Source of the DNA: Blastomyces gilchristii SLH14081
Lineage: Eukaryota > Ascomycota > Eurotiomycetes > Onygenales > Ajellomycetaceae
Direction of reading: 5' to 3'
Length of the DNA: 29,387 nucleotides
Assembly (NCBI RefSeq): GCF_000003855.2
Contig: NW_003101681.1
Coordinates: forward strand, 3,192,842 to 3,222,228
Below, in pieces: positions 20,960-29,387 of the stretch. The position numbers were made by a program, and so were the translations under genes. The notes below the pieces were generated by a model, which made no database searches, had not been told where the DNA came from, and saw nothing but the letters and a program-made list of their open reading frames with translations. The number at the start of each line of letters is the position of its first letter. The first letter of the stretch is position 1.

Positions 20960-23213
20960 AAAGAATCAGTGAGCTTGAACACACTTACTGATATTCTATA
21001 AAAAGTCTTCAAAGTGAAAGAGATGTCTGTGTTAAATGACTCTCTAAATTCTGCAAATCCAAAGAGAAAGCAGGCTTTTGAATGAGATATAGATGAGAAT
21101 GAAGAAGCAGACACTCATCTCAATGTCTTAATACCTGAAATGTTAATATATAGAAAACACTTGAATAAGAATTAAGAGATGACTGCAAAAGTGTTAATAA
21201 ATACAGAAGCTTTTATACAATATATTAGTAATTATATAATCTAAAGACTAAAAGAGATTCACTGAGTGAAGAATCTCTGATGTATAAGATTATCTGATAA
21301 CTAATATTTAGTATTATTTATAAGAGTAAGAGTTTTCTTACACTTTCAAGAATAATCTTGCTATATCTGAGTGTGAGAGCTGCAGAATGTGAAATACAAT
21401 CTTATTCTCAGACTTAATTAATTTCAAAGACTCAATTTGCAGATTCAATGATGTATATATTATATGCAGTTAACTGATAGAAAGAAAACAGTTCATACAA
21501 TTCTATCAACTGATATGAGAAGAACATTTCATGTCTCTAATATAGAAGAGTTAAATCTGCTTACATATTAGTAAGTAAAGAGAACAATTTACAAGATCTT
21601 ATCTGAAAGCATTCTGTATGTTATATAAGAGCTGAAAGTGGAGAAAATCAAGATAAAAAATATACAGAAGAATAAGTATATGAAGAAACTTCTGAAGAAG
21701 TATGAAAAGATCTTCTGAACAGATCTTTCACTGAAATTATCACTGAAACAAGAATTCATACATAAGATTGATACAGAGAACAAAAAACTAGTCAATCAGA
21801 ATATTTATTCTCTGTTACAAACACATCTCAAAGAATAGAAGCATCAGATCACAGATCTTCTAAAACATGATCTCATACAACTCTTATCAAGTGTGTGAGG
21901 CTTCTCAGTTCTATTTGTGAAAAAGATGAGTGAGAAGTGACAGATGTGTATTAATTATCAAGCACTTAATAAGCATATAATCAAGAATGAATATTCACTG
22001 TCATGAATTCAACAATAGTTGAATACAGTTGAAAACACCTGATATCTATTAAAGATTAATCTTCTCTCAGAATACTGACAGATCTGTGTAGATAAACTGT
22101 CAGTACTGTGAACAGTATTTAATATATAATGAAGAAAGTTTAAATTTCTAATAATATCATTCAATCTGATAAATACGCTTATCATCTTTTAAATGATGAT
22201 GAATATAATTCTTTATAAACAGAATAAAATCTCATGTCTTATATATCAGAATAATATCTTAGTTTTCTCAAACTTATATAACAAATATCTCAAGCATCTC
22301 AATAAAGTGCTTACAACATTGACAGAGTATAAGCTCTACATTAAATCAATCAAGTGTGTGTTTGAAATGAAAGAGATGAAGTTCATGAGACATGTGATGA
22401 ATAATGACTGTATACATCTCATTTCAGAGAAATTGAATGTCATAGCAAATTAGCTGCAGCTGAGAAATGTATATTATATATAATAGTTTCTTGAGTAAAT
22501 CTCATATTATCACAGATTGATTAAAGATTTTATACAAATAGCTGCATCACTCTCAAATGTCTTAAGAGAAACAGATATTAATGTGTGAAAGAAGAAGTTT
22601 CACTCAATTATCTGAATTATCATGTATGAACAGATCTCTCTCACACTGAGAGAATATGTGATAATATTCTCAGTGTTTATTCAATTAGATTGTGATAAAT
22701 CTTTCTACATTGAGACAGATGCATCTGAATAGACTATTAGAGATACTCTTCTGCAGATGAGTAAGAATAGCAAACTGCATCTGATAGTGTATAACAGTAG
22801 AAAACTATTAGATGCTGAGCTTAATTACTCAGTACATGAAAAGAAATTACTAGCAATCAAGTATACGCTGACATTGTAAAATAGATATATTAATAACAGA
22901 TATAGAATAATAGTGATTATGAATCATGAAAGCCTTGTCTATCTATAATGAATGATAAAACCTTTCAAACACTTAGCATATTGAATCTCAAAGTTTTAAG
23001 TATACAATCTTCATATCAAATACTGAAAGAGATTGAATGCTGTGATATCTGATATAATCAGTTACAGACCTGATTTTATGAAAGAGAATTCTGTGAATCA
23101 GATATAAGAGAAGTGTGTGTTAAATAAACTGAGAGAATACAAGAAATCACAATAAGTGAATACAAAGATCTCTCACTTAAAGAATAGTAAGATGTCAGAT
23201 GACAAGCATTTTA
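20960..23213 (+). pseudogene. Gypsy-B pol: protease, RT, RNase H (no integrase)
   Basis: Protease is in about 21180-21430, with YNLILRLN-stop-F near 21395 (canonical YDLILGxDWL). RT includes KWQMCINYQALNKHIIKNEYSLS near 21935 (canonical CVDYRxLNxxTxKxxYPLP). Its active site at 22244 reads YQNNILVFS, both catalytic Asp being Asn. RNase H starts with FYIETDASE near 22710 and continues through KLLDAELNYSVHEKKLLAIKY. The sequence stops after the RNase H/connection region at the LINE-L (AAT)n tail, so integrase is missing here. Codons from 21395 to 22453 stay in one frame apart from nonsense changes. Trp positions are largely TGA. Confidence 0.85.
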
Positions 23214-23236
23214 TATTATTATTATTATTATTCTTC
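23214..23236 (-). repeat. LINE-L (AAT)n tail
   Basis: ATT repeats on the plus strand, AAT repeats on the LINE strand, directly after the GAAG that ends the 3' UTR. A simple-repeat 3' tail in place of poly(A) is known for several LINE clades. The SINE ends in the same repeat. Confidence 0.8.
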
Positions 23237-23242
23237 AATTAT

Positions 23243-23272
23243 AGATGTATGCAGTCAGAGATTATGACATCT
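23243..23272 (-). other. LINE-L terminal stem-loop shared with the SINE
   Basis: AGATGT pairs with ACATCT around an 18-nt loop, 10 nt before the tail. The loop resembles the SINE loop at 12708-12727, and the stem differs at its four central pairs while staying paired. It probably marks the RNA end bound by the LINE ORF2 protein. Confidence 0.65.
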
Positions 23273-23273
23273 A

Positions 23274-23296
23274 CCTGAGAACTTTCAGTTCTCAGG
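23274..23296 (-). other. LINE-L 3' UTR perfect hairpin
   Basis: CCTGAGAACT-TTC-AGTTCTCAGG: a perfect 10-bp stem with a 3-nt loop, one base from the terminal stem-loop. Such stability in decayed sequence suggests a functional RNA structure of the 3' UTR. The matching part of LINE-R is outside the window. Confidence 0.6.
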
Positions 23297-23568
23297 GTTT
23301 TTCCTATATCTGTAAAGTTAACTATTATACATTCATCAATTTCAGATATGCAAAATCAGAAAATTCCAGCTCAGAATATAAAAACTGTTTACAAATTGCA
23401 GTGTTTTAACATCTTCTGATACTTTGAAACCATTTGACAATATCATGACAAAGGAAAAGAGAAAGAGAACACAGTCTTAAAGATAGACACATTATTTTAA
23501 AAGATAAAGTAAAGAGAGACTGTAATAAAACAAATTATTAAAAGATAGTGTATAGCTGTTTTAACAGA

Positions 23569-24403
23569 CTATATCTGATTGATTTCCTCCTCTTCATATT
23601 CAGATAATTCTGAATTTAGCCATTTTCTTGTAGCTGCTTGAGTTTCTGATAGAAAGTCTATTAAGTATTTAATTCCTGTCTCAGTTGAGAATAAGAATCT
23701 CATATTTAATTGATTTAGATCATACTTCTCTTTCAATCTGACTCTGAGACTATTGTATAATGCACAGTGCATTACAATATGCTCAGAATTCTCATTTGCA
23801 TTGCAGAATGAGCATTCTATTGAGTCAAATCTATCATCAAATCTTTGTATATAAGATGTGAAATAGCCATGTCCTAGTTTCAGCTGTATCATAGATGAGA
23901 ATATTTTCTTTTTACATTTAATTAAACAAGATTTCCACTTGGGTTTTGTTTCAAATCTTGAATAATGTATACTCTTCTTTTGTTTCTGCCAGCTTTCATT
24001 TCACTTGTCTAAACAAGATTCTTTTATTTTTCTCTTTATAAAAGGCCAGGACACAATTTTTTGAATAGATCTGCTTAATTCTGCACCCTTTTTTACAGCT
24101 GAATCAGCCAATTCATTGCCATGAATATTCATATGAGCAGGAACTCAGTGCAGATGAATTATCAGCTTTGATGTTCTTCTCTTTTGAATTTTCAAAACAG
24201 AGTTTAGAATCAGTTCAAGATTCATTTGATCATTATGAATCTGACGATTTCTAAGTCTTTTTAAAGCAGCTTGACTATCAGAGAATATTCATATCTCTTT
24301 CAAACTATTCCCTCTTTTATAAGATTTTATTTCTATGAGTTTGAAAGCTTTCACTATTGCAAATAGTTCAGCATCAAAGACTTCAGATTCACAGGCTAGA
24401 TTC
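23569..24403 (-). pseudogene. LINE-L ORF2, C-terminal fragment
   Basis: Minus-strand frame from about 24403 to a TAG at 23569-23571. It holds the end of RNase H (FDAELFAIVKA, SDSQAALK, H-stop-VPAHMNIHGNELAD) and a C-terminal CCHC motif (CSFCNANENSEHIVMHC). The last 107 codons (23892-23569) are open. The Trp of HWVPAH is TGA here as in LINE-R. The Trp of DKWNESW is TGA here but TGG in LINE-R, and that of PKWK is TGG here but TGA in LINE-R, so the copies gained separate G->A nonsense changes as well as sharing one. Confidence 0.85.
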
Positions 24404-25145
24404 TGACTGTGAAGAAGGAATGCTACTTCTCAAAAATGAATTGAAAGAATACAACTCTATTCAACTGAGAAAGGAGCCTGTATGGCTAAATTCAATTGAG
24501 TTCAGACAAAGCAGGAGAAATGCCTCTGTTCTAGTATATACAAAAACACTTAAACAGTCAAAGATCTCTGAAATAAGAGTAGCAGGTTTGAAAATGAGAG
24601 TTTATGAATACAAAGACTCAAGAATGAATCTCAAAGCTCAAACACAGTGTTCAAACTGTCAAAGATATGGACACTTTGCAATCTCATGTTTTAGAGACTC
24701 AAAATGTGCATTCTGTGCCAGAGATCACAAAACTAGTGAGCATAAATATGAAACATGCTTAAAAAGAGGTGAAATTTGTCAACATACTCTGCTTAAGTAC
24801 TCTAATTGCAAAGAAAAACATGCATCTAGCTCAAAAGAATGTATGTTTGCTCCTAGAACTCAAAAGAACTGGAGAAAAGATGAAGCTCAAAGTCAATCTA
24901 GAACTGAAGAGAAGAGTCAAGTCAGTAGACTTACAACTGCAAGCTCAAAAAGAAGAAACTCTCAACTATCTAAGTCTTCAAACTCCAATTCTCCAGCTAA
25001 ATGTAAACAGAATTTGAATCCTCAAACTCCTGTTAAGATTAGAGAATTGAGAAATGACTCTGGTGATAAACTAGATATAATGCAAGCAGTTGAGATTTCT
25101 ACTTTTCAGAACAGTTATACTCTACTATCTGATAATAGTGATTAG
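24357..25145 (+). CDS. LINE-R ORF1 (gag-like), 5'-truncated, open frame
   Basis: 262-codon open frame with no internal stop. The first 16 or so codons (to about 24403) are antisense LINE-L sequence, so the ATG at 24357 is fortuitous; true ORF1 sequence begins at about 24404 and lacks its N-terminus. Residues about 98-165 hold three Cys/His zinc knuckles: CSNCQRYGHFAISC, CAFCARDHKTSEHKYETC and a third with CSNC-equivalent YSNCKEKHASSSKEC. This triple-knuckle pattern (CxxCxxxGHxxxxC first) is typical of Tad1/Jockey-group LINE ORF1 proteins, which bind the element RNA. A Ser/Lys/Gln-rich tail follows and the frame ends at TAG, 23 bp before ORF2. It is much less decayed than the LTR elements. Expression is doubtful without promoter and N-terminus. 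Confidence 0.8.
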   Translation: MQIVQHQRLQIHRLDSDCEEGMLLLKNELKEYNSIQLRKEPVWLNSIEFRQSRRNASVLVYTKTLKQSKISEIRVAGLKMRVYEYKDSRMNLKAQTQCSNCQRYGHFAISCFRDSKCAFCARDHKTSEHKYETCLKRGEICQHTLLKYSNCKEKHASSSKECMFAPRTQKNWRKDEAQSQSRTEEKSQVSRLTTASSKRRNSQLSKSSNSNSPAKCKQNLNPQTPVKIRELRNDSGDKLDIMQAVEISTFQNSYTLLSDNSD

Positions 25146-25168
25146 ATTCTACTCTACTCTCTTTTAGT

Positions 25169-28100
25169 ATGAATATACAACAAAAACAACAAAAAAAGTT
25201 TAAAAACTCTTCAAAAATCACATTTATTCAAAATAATGTGGATAGAAACTCAAATTGTATTTATTCTTGTCTTCAAATTGCATTTGAATAAAAAGTTGAT
25301 TTTATACTGCTTCAGGAGCCGAATTTTGATGCTGAGCAAAAATATGTCATTTCTCATTCAAGCTACTACTGCTTTTTACCTCAAAAGTCTGAGATAAAGT
25401 CAAGAGTAGTGATCTATGAAAGAAAGAGATTAAGATATCAATTTAATCTAAGATTTGATATCATGTCTGACCCTGATATTCTGGTGAGTGATATTATAGA
25501 TAAAGAAAATGAGTTTGATACTATACAGCTTATAAATATCTATAATAAAAAGTCATTGAAGAAAAATAACAATATCTGAATAATTAATAGAGACTTTTTG
25601 AACATAACTTTCTCAAGAAACTCTATAATTGCAGAAGATTTCAATACACATCATCTCTGATGAAATTCAGAATATAAGAGAGTAGTGAGAGATAATAATC
25701 TGGTTGAATGAATCTTTAAGCATTCAATAGATTTGATTAATAAGTCTGATCAACAAACATTCTTTAGAAAAGACATGAAACAGAAATCTATTATAGATCT
25801 AATCTTCATATCATAAAATCTAATGAAAAGAAGACTTGTAAACTGGTTTATTGATTTGAATAAGACATCAGAATCAGGTCATGAGATTATTCAATTTAAT
25901 ATTGAACTGAGTGAAAAACAAATGAGTGAAAATCCTCTTCTCTCTAATCAGTTTAACTTTGACAAAGCTGATTGAAAAGCAGTTGAAGAAAGCATAAAAC
26001 TGTTAGAATCTGAAAGACAGAATAAGCTATATTAAAATTCTGATCAAGATATCTCAAATGAAATGCTTAAGAATAGAGTGAAGCTTATTACATCTATTAT
26101 TCTAATAAGTGTTAGAGATAATATTTTAAAGAGAAAATCTTCTGAGTATGCAAAACCTTGATGAAATGAGAATATCTCATCTAAAAGAAAAGAATTAGCT
26201 ACTGCTAGAAGAGATTGAAAGAATGATATAATATCTGATAAAGAGTTCAAAGCTGTCAGAAATGAATATTTTTCAGATATTAAAAGAGCTAAAACAGACT
26301 GCTGAAATAAATTTCTTGAAGAAGCATAAGAAAAGAAAGTTTTTAAAGCTTTTAACTATACTAAAACAAGAAGTGTAGCAAAACTTCCAGTCTTAGAATA
26401 TGAGTTTCAGAATAAATCATATACAGTAAACTCTTTTAAGAAAAAATATTAAGCTTTCATGAGAATTCTCTTTCAGAACTCACCAGATTCAGATTCAGAT
26501 TCAGAGAAAGAGAATATATCACTTCTCAACTACATTGATGAAAATGACTGAGAATGGCCTGATCTTACATAAGATGAATTAGAGTCAGTTATCTTCTCAA
26601 GTTCTGTTAAAACTGCTGCAGGGCCTGATTCAATTAATCACTTAATTATTCAAAATACATATTTCTACTTAAAGAATGAATATTTTGAGCTCTTTTTCAA
26701 TCTCTTGAAAAATGAATATCATTCTGAATGCTGAAGAGAAGCCACTGAAGTGATTCTTATAAAATCTAATAGAAAAACTTCAATTTCTAAGTTATATAGA
26801 GTAATATCTCTATTAAACTGTCTAGAAAAGATTTTGAAAAAGATAATAGCTACTTAACTATCTTTTATAAGCTCTATTAGTAACTCTCTTTTATTCAGTG
26901 AATAAATGAGAGATAGAAAACAATATTCTGTAATTAACACTGTTCTCTCAGTTATTCATGATATTCAAATAGCAAAGTATGAAGATCTGGTCTCAACTGC
27001 AGTTTTTATTGACATAAAAGAAGCATTTGATCATGTTTCAAAGTCAAAGTTAATTCAGACTTTGAAGATGTTAAAAATGTCACTTTCTCTAATAAAATGA
27101 GTTATCTGTTTTATATCTAAAAGAATCATACAACTTTTCTTTGATGAAATAAAATAAGACAAGACTGAGATAAAAATAGAAGTATCACAAGAATCTTCAA
27201 TCTCATTTATTTTATTTGCAATATACACTGCATATCTATTCAAAAATAGAAATATGAGAATAGCATAATCTCTGAGTTATATGAATGATATTGATCTAGT
27301 CTACAGCTCAAAAACTATCAAAGAGAATTTGAAAGTAATTAAAGAAGCTGCAAAGAAAATCTTTGTTAGAGCAGATATCAATCAAATTCAATTTAATATG
27401 AATAAAACTGAGTTAATTCATTTCTTTTCTAGATTCAATGAGAAAGAACTATCTCTAACTCTTTTAAATAGAGAGATTAAACCCAGTGTAAATGTCAAAT
27501 GATTAGAAGTATGGTTAAACTCCAAGTTGAATTTTAAATATCACATTCAACAAAGAACTGTCAAGGCAGAAAGACTATTAAATAACATAATCAGACTATC
27601 AAATACAGAGAGGGGTCTATTCTTTCAGGCTATGAGACAGTTATATATAGCCTGTATTACATCAGTAGCTGATTATGAAGTTCAAGTTTGATGGAATAAT
27701 CAAGGGAATTTCACTGAACTCTTTCAAAGTCTGTAAAACAGAGCCTTGAGAAGAATTCTGAGAGCATTCAAATCATCTCCTATTAAAGCAATGAAAATTG
27801 AAGCTTCAATTCCTCCTCCTGCTATTAGATTTGAAAAGGCCTGTATGAACTATGCTCTGAGAGTTGTAAAGATGAGCTCAAATCATATAATCAGAGAAAG
27901 AGTCTCTTCTTCATTTCTATCAATTAACTCTGGAAATGAACTGGATTGAAATAGATTTCTTGATTGAAATGAAAATAATTCTTTAAAGAAAATGCCTTCT
28001 CAACTGTACAGACTATGCTCTCTGATTAAAAATCAATTTTCTTCTTTAAATATTGAAAAAGTTGATCATGAGAAGTTATCTCTCTGAAGAGAAAAGCTTG

Positions 28101-29131
28101 AATCTCTTATAGACTTATAAATAAGTGAACTATCAAAAGAGAAAGAATATGAACAGCATTTGAAGAGAATTTCTGCAATCAATATAAAAGACTCTATTCT
28201 GATTTATTCAGATGACTCAAAAAATGAGAACTTGAATAGATTAGGCGCAGGCATTGCTTATACTGAAGATACTATTAATTTTATCTCAGATTTCTGGAAT
28301 CTAGGCTCTGAATGTGAAGTCTTTGATGCTGAACTATTTGCAATAGTGAAAGCTTTCAAAATCATTGAAATAAAATCTCATAAAAGAGGAAATTGTTTGA
28401 AAGAGACATGGATATTCTCTGATAGTCAAGCTGCTTTAAAAAGACTTAGAAATAGTCAGATTCATAATGATCAAATGAATCTTGAACTGATCTTAAACTC
28501 TGTTTTGAAAATTCAAAAGAGAAGAACATCAAAGCTGATAATTCATCTGCACTGAGTTCCTGCTCATATGAATATTCATGGCAATGAATTGGCTGATTCA
28601 GCTGTAAAAAAGGGTGCAGAATTAAGCAGATCTATTCAAAAAATTGTGTCCTGGCCTTTTATAAAGAGAAAAATAAAAGAATCTTGTTTAGACAAGTGGA
28701 ATGAAAGCTGGCAGAAACAAAAGAAGAGTATACATTATTCAAGATTTGAAACAAAACCCAAGTGAAAATCTTGTTCAATTAAATGTAAAAAGAAAATATT
28801 CTCATCTATAATACAGCTGAAACTAGGACATGGCTATTTCAAATCTTATATACAAAGATTTGATGATAGATTTGACTTAATAGAATGCTCATTCTGCAAT
28901 ACAAATGAGAATCCTGAGCATATTGTAATGCACTGTGCATTATACAATAGTCTCAGAGCTAGATTGAAAGAGAAGTATGATCTAAATTAATTAAATATGA
29001 GATTCTTATTCTCAACTGAGACAGGAATTAAATACTTAATAGACTTTCTATCAGAAACTCAAGCAGCTACAAGAAAATGGCTAAATTCAGAATTATCTGA
29101 ATATGAAGAGGAGGAAATTAAACAGATATAG
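25169..29131 (+). pseudogene. LINE-R ORF2: endonuclease, RT, RNase H, broken by nonsense codons
   Basis: ATG at 25169 to TAG at 29131 is 1320 residues in one frame, a usual length for Tad1 ORF2. The endonuclease shows LLQEPNF (about residue 48), EDFNTHHL (157; canonical GDFNxHHP) and IDLIFIS (209). RT shows AAGPDSIN (483), AVFIDIKEAFDHV (611) and SYMNDIDLV (704; canonical YVDD, first Asp now Asn). RNase H shows IYSDDSK (1011), DAELFAIVKA (1053), FSDSQAAL (1083) and the HxVPAH...NELAD box (1127), whose Trp is TGA. A CCHC motif CSFCNTNENPEHIVMHC is at about 1240. By manual reading the internal stops are TGA (mostly Trp positions) and about 13 TAA; I noted no internal TAG. The protein would nick DNA and copy the LINE RNA (and the SINE) at the target. 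Confidence 0.9.
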
Positions 29132-29387
29132 TCTGTTAAAACAGCTATACACTCTCTTTTAATAATTTGTTTTGTTATAGTCTCTCTTTACTTTATCTTT
29201 TTCTTTATCTTTTCCTTTCAATTTCTTTCTATCTATCTATTTAATGTGTCTATCTTTGAGACTGTGTTCTTTTTCTCTTTTCTTTTGTTATGATATTGTC
29301 AAATGGTTTCAAAGTATCAAAAGATGTTAAAACACTGCAATTTGTAAACAGTTTTAGTATTCTGAGCTGGATTTTTTGATTTGCCTA
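29132..29387 (+). other. LINE-R 3' UTR, cut by window end
   Basis: Matches the reverse complement of about 23330-23568 in LINE-L, including a pyrimidine-rich stretch (29155-29285). The last bases correspond to about 23345 of LINE-L, so roughly 130 bp of 3' end are missing at the window edge. Confidence 0.85.

Larger units (their letters stand above)
13581..23213 (+). mobile_element. Gypsy-B: Ty3/gypsy element, interrupted and right-truncated
   Basis: Consists of 13581-14184 and 19777-23213, separated by Gypsy-A. Order is LTR-like block, leader, gag (ATG at 14115), zinc-knuckle-like motif, protease, RT, RNase H, the Ty3/gypsy order up to RNase H. Integrase and 3' LTR are missing because the LINE pair begins at 23214; they should continue beyond the right end of the window. 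It is inserted in the integrase region of Copia-B. The gag frame runs straight through the Gypsy-A insertion site when Gypsy-A and one pentamer (CAGAG/TAGAA) are removed. Confidence 0.8.
23214..24403 (-). mobile_element. LINE-L: 5'-truncated Tad1-like LINE, minus strand
   Basis: Reverse-complement copy of the 3' part of LINE-R (about 28287-29387): RNase H end, C-terminal zinc motif, stop and 3' UTR. Across about 300 bp compared base by base (23821-24120) I find six differences, five of them transitions. It keeps the true 3' end, which LINE-R loses at the window edge: two hairpins and an (AAT)n tail ending at 23214. Homology to LINE-R ends at about 24403, where LINE-R ORF1 begins in the opposite direction, so this copy is 5'-truncated. 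It inserted in Gypsy-B pol. Confidence 0.9.
24404..29387 (+). mobile_element. LINE-R: Tad1-like non-LTR retrotransposon, plus strand
   Basis: Begins inside ORF1 directly against the truncated 5' end of LINE-L and runs through ORF2 and most of the 3' UTR to the window edge. ORF2 order is AP endonuclease, RT, RNase H, C-terminal CCHC, with a separate zinc-knuckle ORF1: the layout of fungal Tad1 LINEs. The 3' terminal hairpins and (AAT)n tail expected from LINE-L lie beyond the window. Codon positions 25169, 26906, 27281, 27746, 28160 and 28568 all fall in one frame, so ORF2 has point nonsense changes but no net frameshift. Confidence 0.9.

Noticed and set aside
25169..29131. Reassigned genetic code (TGA = Trp, TAA = Gln), since stops in ORF2 sit at Trp and Gln positions
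   Set aside because: Catalytic Asp, zinc-knuckle Cys and motif Gly codons are changed by the same G->A/C->T direction, an Arg position also became TGA, and TGG and CAA are still used. Decay explains all of it.
1..29387. CRISPR arrays, bacterial operons, rRNA genes
   Set aside because: No regularly spaced repeats, ribosome-binding sites or rRNA-like sequence were seen; the content is eukaryotic retroelements.

Overview
This AT-rich window looks like a repeat island in a filamentous fungal (probably ascomycete) genome. No intact cellular gene was found. Almost everything I can assign is a nested stack of retrotransposons decayed by C->T/G->A transitions, resembling fungal repeat-induced point mutation (RIP). 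The organism is inferred from a Tad1-type LINE, fungal-style Ty1/copia and chromodomain Ty3/gypsy elements, and the RIP-like decay. The species cannot be named from the sequence.

Layout. Positions 1-4202 hold an unrecognised, broken minus-strand reading frame split by a 506-bp hAT-like MITE (1597-2102, perfect 8-bp target duplication), then degenerate sequence. A solo gypsy LTR lies at 4203-4503 (minus). From 4716 rightwards a minus-strand copia element (called Copia-B here) is the outermost host of the nest. Its 3' LTR is 4716-4983 and its pol is cut into pieces at 4984-5267, 10475-12068 and 12764-13580. Copia-A (plus, 5268-10474) sits in its RNase H/C-terminal region. A tRNA-derived SINE (12424-12763, its head lost in a 355-base run of N) sits between integrase and RT. 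Gypsy-B (plus, from 13581) sits in its integrase. Gypsy-B is itself split by a chromodomain element, Gypsy-A (14190-19776, both LTRs present), inserted in its gag. Gypsy-B is cut off at about 23213 by two head-to-head LINE copies: LINE-L (minus, 23214-24403) and LINE-R (plus, 24404 to the window end).

The nesting rests on reading frames as well as similarity. Removing Copia-A plus one 5-bp duplication rejoins the Copia-B C-terminus in frame. Removing Gypsy-A plus one 5-bp duplication rejoins Gypsy-B gag in frame. Removing the MITE plus one 8-bp duplication rejoins the unknown minus-strand frame. The missing Gypsy-B integrase and 3' LTR, the 3' end of LINE-R and the 5' part of Copia-B should lie to the right of this window.

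The most interesting signal is a LINE/SINE pair. The SINE and the LINE end in the same 3' module: a 6-bp stem with an 18-nt loop, then ATAAT(T/G)GAAG and an (AAT)n tail. The four central stem pairs all differ between the two but stay paired, while the loop sequence is largely conserved. This fits a shared structure recognised by the LINE reverse transcriptase. The two LINE copies meeting 5' end to 5' end, both 5'-truncated, are also unusual. In all five reverse transcriptases of the window the first catalytic Asp of the YxDD box is now Asn.
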